Source of the DNA: BA4 sp044376575
GTDB lineage: Bacteria > Bacteroidota > Bacteroidia > CAIKAF01
Reading direction: 5' to 3'
Assembly (NCBI GenBank): GCA_044376575.1
Contig: JBILKR010000026.1
Coordinates: 1 to 25,646 of the forward strand
Length of the DNA stretch: 25,646 nt
Both the position numbers and the translations under genes were made by a program. Below are positions 1 to 7,932 of this stretch, piece by piece. The first letter of the stretch is position 1; every line of letters starts with the position of its first letter. The notes beneath the pieces were generated by a model. That model was given only the letters and a program-made list of their open reading frames with translations. It did not search any database and was not told where the DNA came from.

Positions 1-168
1 TTCTCTTTTGGCGTCCAGCAAAGCCTGAATAGAAGCCTCGTCGTTGCCTGCTTCTTTTTCTCTTTTATAGGTTTCTAAGTATTCCCATGCACTCAATACA
101 TTTGATGATTGACTGAATCCATTTAGAAATAAGATGGAAAATAATAAGGATAAAATAATTGTTTTCAT
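1..168 (-). CDS. Secreted protein, N-terminal 56 codons only (probable TPR protein), cut by window edge
   Basis: Reading from the ATG at 168 on the minus strand gives 56 open codons to base 1. The product starts with a lysine and a hydrophobic stretch ending ...LNGFSQ, a typical Sec signal peptide with cleavage before or after the Gln. The mature part begins with an amphipathic helix-like segment (AWEYLETYKREKEAG, then SIQALLDAKRE) resembling the first helices of a tetratricopeptide repeat. It lies 76 bases downstream of gyrA in the same direction, and in many Bacteroidota gyrA is followed by a secreted TPR protein gene (remembered context, not checked). The body of the gene is outside the window, so the family call is inference; the signal peptide and open frame are seen. 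Confidence 0.7.
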   Translation of the reverse strand, partial: MKTIILSLLFSILFLNGFSQSSNVLSAWEYLETYKREKEAGNDEASIQALLDAKRE

Positions 169-244
169 TTCTTTAAATATTACTTCATTATGATCTAACG
201 TCTGTTTTAAGAACAAGTTCTAAGATTGACTTTTATTTAACAAT

Positions 245-2821
245 CTATTCTTCAGTTGTGTCCGGTAAGTTTTCGGCACTGTTGTCTCCGACCTCAGGGT
301 TTTCTTCCATTTCATCTTCAACAGCTTCTTTTCTTACACGTGCAACTGCGGCTATTTCATCATCACCTTTCAGGTTAATTAATCGAACGCCTTGTGTTGC
401 ACGACCCATCACACGAAGATCTGACACATGAATGCGAATCAACACTCCTTTTTTAGTGATAATCATCAGGTGATCGCCGTCGGCTACAGGTTTTATTGCA
501 ATTAAACTTCCGGTTTTATCGGTAACATTGATGGTTTTTACTCCTTTTCCTCCTCTTCCGGTGATGCGGTATTCTTCTTCGCCGGTTTCTGGATCCTGTA
601 TGAATGAGCGCTTACCATATCCTTTTTCAGAAACTACCAGCAAGTTGGTATCCTTGATGTTCTCCTGGTTAACTACAATCATACCCACCACTTCGTCTTT
701 ATCGCCATCCAGCTTCACTCCTTTTACTCCGGTTGAGTTTCTTCCCATGTCACGCACTTCATCTTCATTAAAACGAATGGCACGACCCGACATTTTTGCT
801 ATGATAACATCACTTGTTCCATCAGTTAATTTTGCTTCCAATAGTTCATCGTCCTCACGAACATTGATGGCATTGATACCATTCGCTCTCGGACGAGAAT
901 ATGCTTCAAGCATGGTTTTCTTAATCACCCCTTTCTTCGTACACATCAATATATAATTAGAATTGATGTATTGTTCATCGGATAAGTTTTTAACGGTGAT
1001 GTATGCTTTTACTTTATCTCCATTTTCTATATTGATAAGGTTTTGAATAGGTCTTCCTTTAGAAGCTTTATTACCTTCAGGAATTTCAAATACCCTCATC
1101 CAGAAACATTTTCCTTTTTCTGTAAAATACAATAAATAGGCATGTGTATCTGCAATAAATAAATGTTCCAAAAAGTCTTCATTGCGTGTTGATGATCCTT
1201 TGGAACCCATTCCTCCCCTGCTCTGCGACCTGTATTCGGTTAATGGAGTGCGCTTTATGTAACCCAAATGAGAAATGGTTACAACCATTGGTTCATCAGC
1301 AATCATATCTTCAATACGGAAGTCTGTGCCTGCATATACAATTTCAGAACGTCTTTCATCACCGTATTTTGTTCTCACTTCCATCATTTCTCCTTTGATG
1401 ATATCCATTCTCATATCTTCATTGGCCAATACGTCTTTAAGCCAGGAGATACGCTTCATAATCTCATCAAACTCTTCACGAATTTTGTCGCGCTCCATTC
1501 CTGTTAAACGTTGTAAACGCAGTTCAAGAATTGCTTTCGCCTGAATTTCGCTCAGATTGAAATTTGAAATTAAACCTTCTTTTGCGATTTCAGGATCAGC
1601 AGATTTTCTGATTAATGCAATCACTTCATCCAGGTGATCCAGTGCAATCAGATATCCTTGTAATATGTGAGCTCTTTTCTCAGCCTGATCCAGTTCATAT
1701 TGTGTTCTGCGCACCACCACTTCATGTCGGTGATCCACAAACTCACGAATCATATCTTTCAGATTCAACAACATTGGCTTGCCTTTAACCAAGGCAATGT
1801 TATTTACACTAAATGAAGACTGTAAAGATGTGTATTTGAATAATTGATTTAAAACAACATTGGTAACCGCATCTCTTTTTAATTCAAAAACGATACGCAA
1901 TCCATTTCTGTCTGATTCAATGCGCACATCACTTATTCCTTCAATTTTCTTTTCATTTACAAGTTCAGCAGTTTTGATTTGAATTTCCGCCGGATTAACC
2001 TGGTAAGGAACTTCTGTAATTACAATCTGTTCTCTACCGCTATCAAGAACTTCCACAGTAGATTTAGCACGAATCACAATCCTTCCCCTTCCGGTTTCAA
2101 AAGCCTGCTTCACTCCTTCGTAACCATAGATGATACCACCGGTAGGAAAATCAGGAGCTTTTACATATTTCATTAATTCCGGCACATCGATATCTCCTCT
2201 TTTGTCAATAAATGCAACAATTCCATCTATTACTTCAGTTAAGTTATGAGGTGGCATATTTGTTGCCATACCCACAGCAATCCCGCTGGATCCGTTGATC
2301 AATAAGTTTGGCAATTTAGAAGGCAGAACTGTTGGCTCTTGAAGTGAATCATCAAAATTCAGCCTGTAATCAATGGTGTTTTTATCAATATCTTCGAGCA
2401 GTTCTTCCGCAGCTTTTTTCAAGCGAGCCTCTGTGTAACGCATTGCTGCCGGACTATCTCCTTCCATCGAACCATAGTTTCCCTGACCATCCACTAATGG
2501 ATAGCGCAAACTCCAGTCCTGGGCCATTCTCACCATTGCATCATACACCGAACTATCACCATGGGGGTGATACTTACCCAACACCTCCCCTACGATTCTT
2601 GCTGATTTCTTAAAAGGCCGGTTAGACAATACACCTAAATCCAACATACCATATAACACCCTGCGGTGTACCGGTTTTAAACCATCTCTTACATCCGGTA
2701 AAGCTCTGGAAACGATAACTGACATAGAATAATCTATGTAAGCAGTTTTCATTTCTTCTTCAATATTTATCGGAATAATTTTGTCTCTCGGCTCTCCATT
2801 CGGAACGTTCTCTTCTGCCAT
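245..2821 (-). CDS. gyrA: DNA gyrase subunit A
   Basis: This is the DNA breakage-reunion subunit of gyrase, which works with GyrB to introduce negative supercoils. It has 858 residues, normal for the family. The winged-helix region carries the quinolone-determining segment KYHPHGDSSVYD (residues 83-94). Ser90 and Asp94 correspond to E. coli Ser83 and Asp87, so the two main resistance positions look wild type. The catalytic tyrosine is Tyr129 in AAMRYTEARL. The C-terminal beta-pinwheel begins near 500 and holds a GyrA-box-like motif QSRGGMGSKG at 533-542 and a second related ITGRGGKG motif in a later blade. The tail is acidic (DEMEENPEVGDNSAENL). The start is the ATG at 2821; upstream is AT-rich with no clear Shine-Dalgarno. 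It is divergent from clpC. The identification is secure. Confidence 0.98.
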   Translation of the reverse strand: MAEENVPNGEPRDKIIPINIEEEMKTAYIDYSMSVIVSRALPDVRDGLKPVHRRVLYGMLDLGVLSNRPFKKSARIVGEVLGKYHPHGDSSVYDAMVRMAQDWSLRYPLVDGQGNYGSMEGDSPAAMRYTEARLKKAAEELLEDIDKNTIDYRLNFDDSLQEPTVLPSKLPNLLINGSSGIAVGMATNMPPHNLTEVIDGIVAFIDKRGDIDVPELMKYVKAPDFPTGGIIYGYEGVKQAFETGRGRIVIRAKSTVEVLDSGREQIVITEVPYQVNPAEIQIKTAELVNEKKIEGISDVRIESDRNGLRIVFELKRDAVTNVVLNQLFKYTSLQSSFSVNNIALVKGKPMLLNLKDMIREFVDHRHEVVVRRTQYELDQAEKRAHILQGYLIALDHLDEVIALIRKSADPEIAKEGLISNFNLSEIQAKAILELRLQRLTGMERDKIREEFDEIMKRISWLKDVLANEDMRMDIIKGEMMEVRTKYGDERRSEIVYAGTDFRIEDMIADEPMVVTISHLGYIKRTPLTEYRSQSRGGMGSKGSSTRNEDFLEHLFIADTHAYLLYFTEKGKCFWMRVFEIPEGNKASKGRPIQNLINIENGDKVKAYITVKNLSDEQYINSNYILMCTKKGVIKKTMLEAYSRPRANGINAINVREDDELLEAKLTDGTSDVIIAKMSGRAIRFNEDEVRDMGRNSTGVKGVKLDGDKDEVVGMIVVNQENIKDTNLLVVSEKGYGKRSFIQDPETGEEEYRITGRGGKGVKTINVTDKTGSLIAIKPVADGDHLMIITKKGVLIRIHVSDLRVMGRATQGVRLINLKGDDEIAAVARVRKEAVEDEMEENPEVGDNSAENLPDTTEE

Positions 2822-3000
2822 TTCGTCGTTAAATTATAATTGCACAATTTTTGATTAAATTCTTCGTAAAGATTTGTGCTAATGTATGTAAATTAATCAT
2901 TGTTTGTATGCGAAAATGGGAACAAATAATACCAGTTTTTCCAACAAAAAAATGTTGATAATAAAGACAGGTATTTATCAAAGTTATTTCATGTAAGGCA

Positions 3001-3008
3001 TACATTTG
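3001..3008 (+). promoter_or_regulatory. Possible -7 element of the clpC promoter
   Basis: TACATTTG fits the Bacteroidota -7 consensus TAnnTTTG and lies 53 bases before the clpC start. No TTTG or TTG is seen at a 19-21 base spacing upstream, so support is only half of a promoter. On the other strand TAACTTTG (2986-2979) is a similar lone match that could serve gyrA. Confidence 0.35.
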
Positions 3009-3061
3009 ATATACTACATAATTAGCTGAAAATTTAATTATGTTTATAAAAAAAGAAAGAT

Positions 3062-5602
3062 ATGGAAGCAAGATTTTCACCCAGGGTTAAAGATGTGATT
3101 ACCTACAGCAGAGAGGAAGCGCTAAGATTGGGACATGATTATATTGGAACAGAGCATTTGTTATTAGGAATGATCAGAGAAGGTGAAGGCATGGGTATTA
3201 AAATACTAAAAAACCTTGGTGTAGATACTGAATCATTACGTAAAGAAATTGAATCTTCTGTAAAATCCAAATCTAAACCTAATTTAAACCTGGCCAATGT
3301 TCCTTTAGTAAAACAGGCGGAAAAAGCATTAAAAGTAACCTACTTACAAGCTAAGATTTTTAACAGTTCTATCATTGGCACAGAACATTTATTACTCGCG
3401 ATTTTAAAAGATGAATCAAGCGTAGTAACAGGTATTTTACTGCGTCATCAGGTGGACTATCAAATGGTAAAAGAAAGAATTGATAATATGATTTCAGAAA
3501 ATCCAAGGGCAGAATTTCCTAATAATCCTAATGATGACGATGATAACGATAGTCCGTCGCCATTTGGCTCTTCAAAAAAACCAACGGACAGCAAATCAAA
3601 AACTCCTGTACTTGATAATTTTGGCAGGGATTTAAGCAAAATGGCAGAAGATGGGAAATTAGATCCAATTATTGGTCGTGATAAAGAAATTGAACGCGTT
3701 AGTCAGATTTTAAGCAGAAGAAAAAAGAATAATCCTATTCTGATTGGTGAGCCCGGTGTTGGAAAATCAGCTATAGCTGAAGGGCTGGCATTACGAATTG
3801 CTCAAAAAAAGGTATCAAGGGTATTATTTAATAAGCGTATTATTTCTTTAGACTTGGCATCACTTGTGGCGGGAACAAAATATCGCGGTCAGTTTGAGGA
3901 AAGGATGAAAGCACTGATGAATGAGCTGGAAAAATCACCGGATGTGATTTTATTCATTGATGAAATTCATACTATCATTGGAGCCGGTGGTGCGTCAGGA
4001 TCACTTGATGCTTCCAACATGTTTAAGCCGGCATTGGCAAGGGGCGAAATTCAGTGTATTGGTGCAACTACACTAGATGAATACCGTCAGTATATTGAAA
4101 AAGACGGTGCATTGGATCGCAGATTCCAAAAGGTAATGGTGGAACCTACTACCGAAGACGAAACCATTCAGATTCTTCATAATATTAAAGAAAAGTACGA
4201 ATCGCATCATAATGTAAATTACACGGATGATGCCATCAAGGCTTGCGTTACATTAACAACGAGATATGTAACAGATCGTTTTCTTCCGGACAAAGCCATT
4301 GATGCTCTTGATGAGGCTGGTGCACGTGTTCACATCACTAACATCAAGGTTCCCAAAGAAATTGAAAATATTGAAAAGGAAATTGAAGCAGTTAGACAAG
4401 ACAAAATACATGTAGTAAAAAGTCAAAAGTATGAAGAGGCTGCACGTTTGAGAGATAAAGAAAGACAGTTGACCGAAAAGCTGGAAGAGGTAAAATTACA
4501 GTGGGAAGAAGAAACGCGCACACACCGTGAAACTGTAAGTGAGGATGATGTTGCAGAAGTGGTTTCTATGATGACGGGAATACCTGTACAGAAAGTATCA
4601 CAAACTGAAGGCAATAAGTTATCTAAGTTAAATGATTTGATTACCGGAAAGGTAATCGGACAGGACGAGGCGGTGAAGAAAGTGGTAAAAGCTATACAAC
4701 GTAACCGTGCCGGATTAAAAGATCCAAATAAACCCATCGGAACATTTATTTTCTTAGGTCCTACCGGTGTTGGAAAAACGCAGTTGGCAAAAATTCTTGC
4801 TAAAACTATGTTCGATAGTGAAGATGCATTGATACGCATCGACATGAGTGAATACATGGAGAAATTTGCGGTATCACGCCTGATTGGGGCTCCTCCCGGA
4901 TATGTTGGTTATGAAGAAGGTGGTCAGTTGACTGAAAAAGTGAGAAGAAAACCATATAGTGTTGTATTATTGGATGAAATTGAAAAAGCTCATCCGGATG
5001 TGTTTAATTTATTGCTTCAGGCATTGGATGACGGTATTTTGACTGACAGCCTGGGTCGTAAAATTGATTTTAAAAACACCATCATTATCATGACTTCCAA
5101 TATTGGTAGCAGAGATTTAAAAGAGTTTGGTCAGGGTGTTGGTTTTAAAACAGCTGCAAAATCAAAGCAAGCCGACGAGCACGCAAAAACAGTGATTCAA
5201 AATGCATTGAAGAGAGCATTTGCTCCTGAATTTTTGAATCGTATTGATGATATAATACTTTTCAATTCACTTACTCAGGAAGATATTCATCAAATCATCG
5301 ATATTGAATTGGCAGGTCTGGTGAAGCGTATAGAATTGAATGGTTATTACCTGAAAATTTCTGACGAAGCAAAGAATTTTATTGCTGAAAAAGGGTTCGA
5401 TGCACAATTTGGTGCAAGACCTTTAAAGAGAGCCATTCAGAAATATGTTGAAGATCCGTTGGCTGAAGAAATTATCAATGCAAAGCTCTTGCCTGGAGAT
5501 ACCATTCAATTAACTCTTCTTGAAGGTGAAGTAAAAATTAAAATTACTAAACCTAAAAAGAAGAAAACTGATACAGCAAGTGATGCAGAAGATAGTGAAT
5601 AA
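3062..5602 (+). CDS. clpC: ClpC-type AAA+ protease ATPase subunit
   Basis: This is a Hsp100 unfoldase that feeds substrates to ClpP in the cytoplasm. It has 846 residues. The double Clp-N repeat covers about 1-140, followed by an acidic, Ser/Pro-rich linker (NDDDDNDSPSPFGSS). The first AAA+ module has Walker A GEPGVGKS (229-236), pore loop KYRG (273-276) and Walker B ILFIDEIH (296-303). A UVR-like middle segment (YEEAARLRDKERQL, 457-470) marks ClpC rather than ClpA or ClpB. The second AAA+ module has Walker A GPTGVGKT (566-573), pore loop GYVG (613-616) and Walker B VVLLDEIE. VGF at 693-695 in the ClpP-docking loop indicates a protease partner. The tail is Lys-rich then acidic. It is divergent from gyrA, and its stop codon directly abuts that of the converging phosphatase gene. 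Confidence 0.96.
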   Translation: MEARFSPRVKDVITYSREEALRLGHDYIGTEHLLLGMIREGEGMGIKILKNLGVDTESLRKEIESSVKSKSKPNLNLANVPLVKQAEKALKVTYLQAKIFNSSIIGTEHLLLAILKDESSVVTGILLRHQVDYQMVKERIDNMISENPRAEFPNNPNDDDDNDSPSPFGSSKKPTDSKSKTPVLDNFGRDLSKMAEDGKLDPIIGRDKEIERVSQILSRRKKNNPILIGEPGVGKSAIAEGLALRIAQKKVSRVLFNKRIISLDLASLVAGTKYRGQFEERMKALMNELEKSPDVILFIDEIHTIIGAGGASGSLDASNMFKPALARGEIQCIGATTLDEYRQYIEKDGALDRRFQKVMVEPTTEDETIQILHNIKEKYESHHNVNYTDDAIKACVTLTTRYVTDRFLPDKAIDALDEAGARVHITNIKVPKEIENIEKEIEAVRQDKIHVVKSQKYEEAARLRDKERQLTEKLEEVKLQWEEETRTHRETVSEDDVAEVVSMMTGIPVQKVSQTEGNKLSKLNDLITGKVIGQDEAVKKVVKAIQRNRAGLKDPNKPIGTFIFLGPTGVGKTQLAKILAKTMFDSEDALIRIDMSEYMEKFAVSRLIGAPPGYVGYEEGGQLTEKVRRKPYSVVLLDEIEKAHPDVFNLLLQALDDGILTDSLGRKIDFKNTIIIMTSNIGSRDLKEFGQGVGFKTAAKSKQADEHAKTVIQNALKRAFAPEFLNRIDDIILFNSLTQEDIHQIIDIELAGLVKRIELNGYYLKISDEAKNFIAEKGFDAQFGARPLKRAIQKYVEDPLAEEIINAKLLPGDTIQLTLLEGEVKIKITKPKKKKTDTASDAEDSE

Positions 5603-6529
5603 TTATAAATTTATTCTTGCTGTAACACCGTAATAATTTTCCATTCCGAAAGGGCTCAACTTAAGTTGAGCATTTTTCTTTTTTCCAAGAAATATTGGCT
5701 TGCGATGCAAAACTGGAATAAAATATCCGACAACGCTTCCCCAAAAAGCACCATGAATTACATCCGTCGGAAAATGAGATCCTGAGAAAACACGCAGTAA
5801 ACCAGTAGCAGTTGCTGCAGAAAGTGAAATGGTCCACACTGCCCATTTTGCTTTGCTTTCAGGAAATATATCACTGTATGTTTTTGATACAAACACAGCA
5901 CACATAAATGCAGTAGAAGTATGACCGGAAATATGAGATTGAAAATCACTGTCTCCTCCTCCCCCATTTTCTCCATCACGGTAAACATAAGGTCTAGGTC
6001 TTGACATATAATTTTTAAATGAATAAGTGATTCCAACATTCCATACAAACGCTTCTGCAAACATCACAGAGAGTGTTCCCCACTCCTTGAGTTTGAATTT
6101 AGAGAAAAGTAATGTAGATAAGACTCCTGAACCAACGCAAGTATATTGAAGGATATCGCTTGCGATACCGGCTTCTTTACTGGTTTGAGAAATGGCAAAA
6201 CGGTCAAAGCTATTAACATCATTTGGCGACAATGCATCAGCTTGTTCGGGAGTTAGTTTATTTATAGGTCCGATAGCATAGGCCGGTACGGCCACAGCCA
6301 AGCCTCCAATACCGATAGCAATATCTTTCTTTACATCCAGGTGATAAGGAAATGATGGCTCATTATTTTTTTTACGTATTACCACTGAAGTAATATCATT
6401 TGAGTAAGTATGCTTTCTGAAAGATGAATTAAAACTTATTTGCTGTTGATCGGCAAAATTTATTTGTTGGCCATTCAATAATACTTGGCAAGCAAGAGAA
6501 ATGATGATAAAAAGAGATTTAACTTTCAT
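5603..6529 (-). CDS. PAP2-family phosphatase, secreted or membrane-associated
   Basis: This belongs to the acid phosphatase/vanadium haloperoxidase (PAP2) superfamily, whose members hydrolyse phosphate esters, often of lipids, in the envelope. It has 308 residues. The N-terminus looks like a signal peptide (SLFIIISLACQVLLNG then QQ). The three superfamily motifs are present: K172-x6-RP (KNYMSRPRP, 172-180), SGH at 201-203 with the catalytic-type His203, and R246-x5-H252-x3-D256 (RVFSGSHFPTD). The second motif reads ISGH where PSGH is usual. Hydrophobic segments occur near 71-89, 130-145, 205-215 and 235-245. The C-terminus (about 290-308) looks like a beta strand pair. The substrate cannot be told: undecaprenyl pyrophosphate or phosphatidic acid are family possibilities. 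It converges on clpC with no intergenic base. Confidence 0.88.
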   Translation of the reverse strand: MKVKSLFIIISLACQVLLNGQQINFADQQQISFNSSFRKHTYSNDITSVVIRKKNNEPSFPYHLDVKKDIAIGIGGLAVAVPAYAIGPINKLTPEQADALSPNDVNSFDRFAISQTSKEAGIASDILQYTCVGSGVLSTLLFSKFKLKEWGTLSVMFAEAFVWNVGITYSFKNYMSRPRPYVYRDGENGGGGDSDFQSHISGHTSTAFMCAVFVSKTYSDIFPESKAKWAVWTISLSAATATGLLRVFSGSHFPTDVIHGAFWGSVVGYFIPVLHRKPIFLGKKKNAQLKLSPFGMENYYGVTARINL

Positions 6530-6573
6530 TGACCGTTCTTTTGATTAAAAAATTCTTTAGTGAATGTAATGCA

Positions 6574-6604
6574 TTTCGAATTATAAAAAAATTATGTAGG
6601 TTTG
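6574..6604 (+). promoter_or_regulatory. Promoter of the small lipoprotein gene at 6621
   Basis: TTTC (6574-6577), a 19-base spacer and TAGGTTTG (6597-6604) match the Bacteroidota pattern TTTG-N19-21-TAnnTTTG with one mismatch in the -33 element. Transcription would start near 6609-6611, leaving a leader of only about ten bases before the ATG at 6621. Confidence 0.6.
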
Positions 6605-6620
6605 TTTAAATTTACATCCA

Positions 6621-6821
6621 ATGAAAAAAATTATATATTCAATTGCATTATTTACCGTTGTGTTTACTATGTCTTCATGTAATGAAGAAGTATGCATTAA
6701 ATGTGTAAAATACGACATGACTGATTCCACAGAAATGTGTTCTCCTTCAAAAGCAGAAAGAAATGAATTTATTGTTTCTTGGACACAATCAGATTACAAT
6801 TGCTCACAAATTGAAAATTAA
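6621..6821 (+). CDS. Small Cys-rich lipoprotein, unknown function (copy 1)
   Basis: The product has 66 residues. The signal peptide ends in a lipobox, MSSC, with Cys20 as the probable lipidated residue. The mature peptide of about 47 residues has four more cysteines: 25 and 28 (CIKC), 40 and 61. A DS pair (35-36) lies five residues before Cys40, and DYNC ends the cysteine pattern at 58-61. The protein at 10097-10288 has the same order and nearly the same spacings, so the two are paralogues. I do not recognise a family; two disulfides or a metal site are possible. A recognisable promoter lies just upstream and a strong terminator follows 19 bases after the stop, making this a stand-alone short transcript and supporting it as a real gene. 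Confidence 0.82.
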   Translation: MKKIIYSIALFTVVFTMSSCNEEVCIKCVKYDMTDSTEMCSPSKAERNEFIVSWTQSDYNCSQIEN

Positions 6822-6840
6822 ATATTTTATTAATTAAAAG

Positions 6841-6870
6841 AAAAAGCGCAGTTATATAACTGCGCTTTTT
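6841..6870. terminator. Bidirectional intrinsic terminator between convergent genes
   Basis: AAAAAGCGCAGTTAT is followed immediately by its exact reverse complement, giving a perfect 30-base palindrome with a GCGCAG core, a T-run on the plus side (through 6872) and a T-run on the minus side. It serves the plus-strand lipoprotein gene ending at 6821 and the minus-strand propeller gene ending at 6880. Confidence 0.93.
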
Positions 6871-6879
6871 TTATTTTAT

Positions 6880-7932
6880 CTATTCAGAAAAATAAAATCC
6901 GTTAGGTGCAATACCAACAGAAGCACTATCGATAATGATTCCGGTTGAGCCATTATACCAACGCACCATTCCATTTGCTACAAAATTACCAGCATCTGCA
7001 ACAAAGACATTGCCGGACTGAGGATCAATACCTAATCCATAAGCATTTGTTTGAATAAGAGGGTTGACCGGCAACTGCGTCTCTACTATTTCCATTTTAT
7101 AAATTGCCTGCCCCCATGAATAATATAAAACAGATTTGGATCCATCAATGGATAATAAATTTGGATTTGAACTGGTGTTGGTGAAATCTATAGTTGATTC
7201 AATTTGCTGATTTAATGGATTAAACTTAATTAATTTACCCACTGTTGGAGTTCCCGTCCAATCAGGCATCCCACCGCATAACACCCAGATATAACCATTT
7301 ACATCTTTTACTATGCTGTTGGGCCAGTCGCCAACGGTTATATTCTGTATGATTGTATTTGTATTTACATCAATCACTGTCATGGTATTGTCATTTGAAT
7401 TAACCACATATAGTTTTCCATTATCTATCAGCATTTTCTCAGGTGCCACACCAACAGAAATTTCCTGTTCAATGGATAAGTCTGTTAAATTAATTACAGA
7501 AACTCGTCCGTTACCTGAGAACGACACCCACTCTGTGAGATAAGCTTTGTCCTGATAAAATTCAATAAATCTTGGAAGTGATCGATTTTCTATACTTCCG
7601 GAAATGGAATAATCATTCAGGTTCACTACCTGAACTTTATTGCTGTTATTAACTACAATATAAACCTTATTGTTATATACATTTTTTGACTGTACAACAT
7701 CTCCCAATACAGCACCATTATTGGAATTTGCATAAATATTATTTTCAAGTGAAAAATCTGCTCTTGAAATAAAACTAACTGAACCATTGGAACTGCCAAA
7801 TGATCCTTCGTTTGTAATAAATATTCCGGATGAATAATTTTTCTGATTAGTGTATTCCGGATCACAGGAATAAAAAAATAAAGTTGTTAAAAGTAAAAAT
7901 GAAATTTTTAAAATGCATGTTTGATTTTTCAT
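6880..7932 (-). CDS. BtuG-like surface beta-propeller lipoprotein (YncE/DUF5074 type)
   Basis: This is a probable outer-membrane surface lipoprotein that binds cobalamin and hands it to the TonB receptor. It has 350 residues. The signal peptide ends in a lipobox, FYSC, with Cys23 followed by DPEYTN. The rest is a series of beta-propeller blades of about 40-45 residues with the repeating idea VYVVNxxNNxVxVID/NLxxxxI (for example VVNSNDNTMTVIDVNTNTI, about 172-190) and YNKVYIVVNNSNKVQV near the start. In Bacteroides, BtuG is a seven-bladed propeller lipoprotein that forms a complex with BtuB. Here the gene follows the BtuB-like receptor with a 4-base ATGA overlap under a cobalamin riboswitch, which is the main reason for the functional call. 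The fold and lipobox are seen; B12 binding is inferred. Confidence 0.83.
   Translation of the reverse strand: MKNQTCILKISFLLLTTLFFYSCDPEYTNQKNYSSGIFITNEGSFGSSNGSVSFISRADFSLENNIYANSNNGAVLGDVVQSKNVYNNKVYIVVNNSNKVQVVNLNDYSISGSIENRSLPRFIEFYQDKAYLTEWVSFSGNGRVSVINLTDLSIEQEISVGVAPEKMLIDNGKLYVVNSNDNTMTVIDVNTNTIIQNITVGDWPNSIVKDVNGYIWVLCGGMPDWTGTPTVGKLIKFNPLNQQIESTIDFTNTSSNPNLLSIDGSKSVLYYSWGQAIYKMEIVETQLPVNPLIQTNAYGLGIDPQSGNVFVADAGNFVANGMVRWYNGSTGIIIDSASVGIAPNGFYFSE

Noticed and set aside
169..244. AGAAC-TT-GTTCT inverted repeat between gyrA and the left-edge gene, considered as a terminator
   Set aside because: The stem is only 5 bp with a two-base loop and no T-run, so it is too weak to call.
528..956. 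142-codon plus-strand open frame inside gyrA
   Set aside because: It lies wholly antisense to gyrA. Its Ser/Pro/Phe-rich composition is the complement of gyrA codons.
2829..3080. 83-codon minus-strand open frame between gyrA and clpC
   Set aside because: It overlaps the start of clpC and covers the shared divergent promoter region. The product is AT-rich-codon noise with no signal, domain or spacing expected of a gene.
4423..4857. 144-codon minus-strand open frame inside clpC
   Set aside because: It is antisense to conserved AAA+ motifs and has no features of its own.
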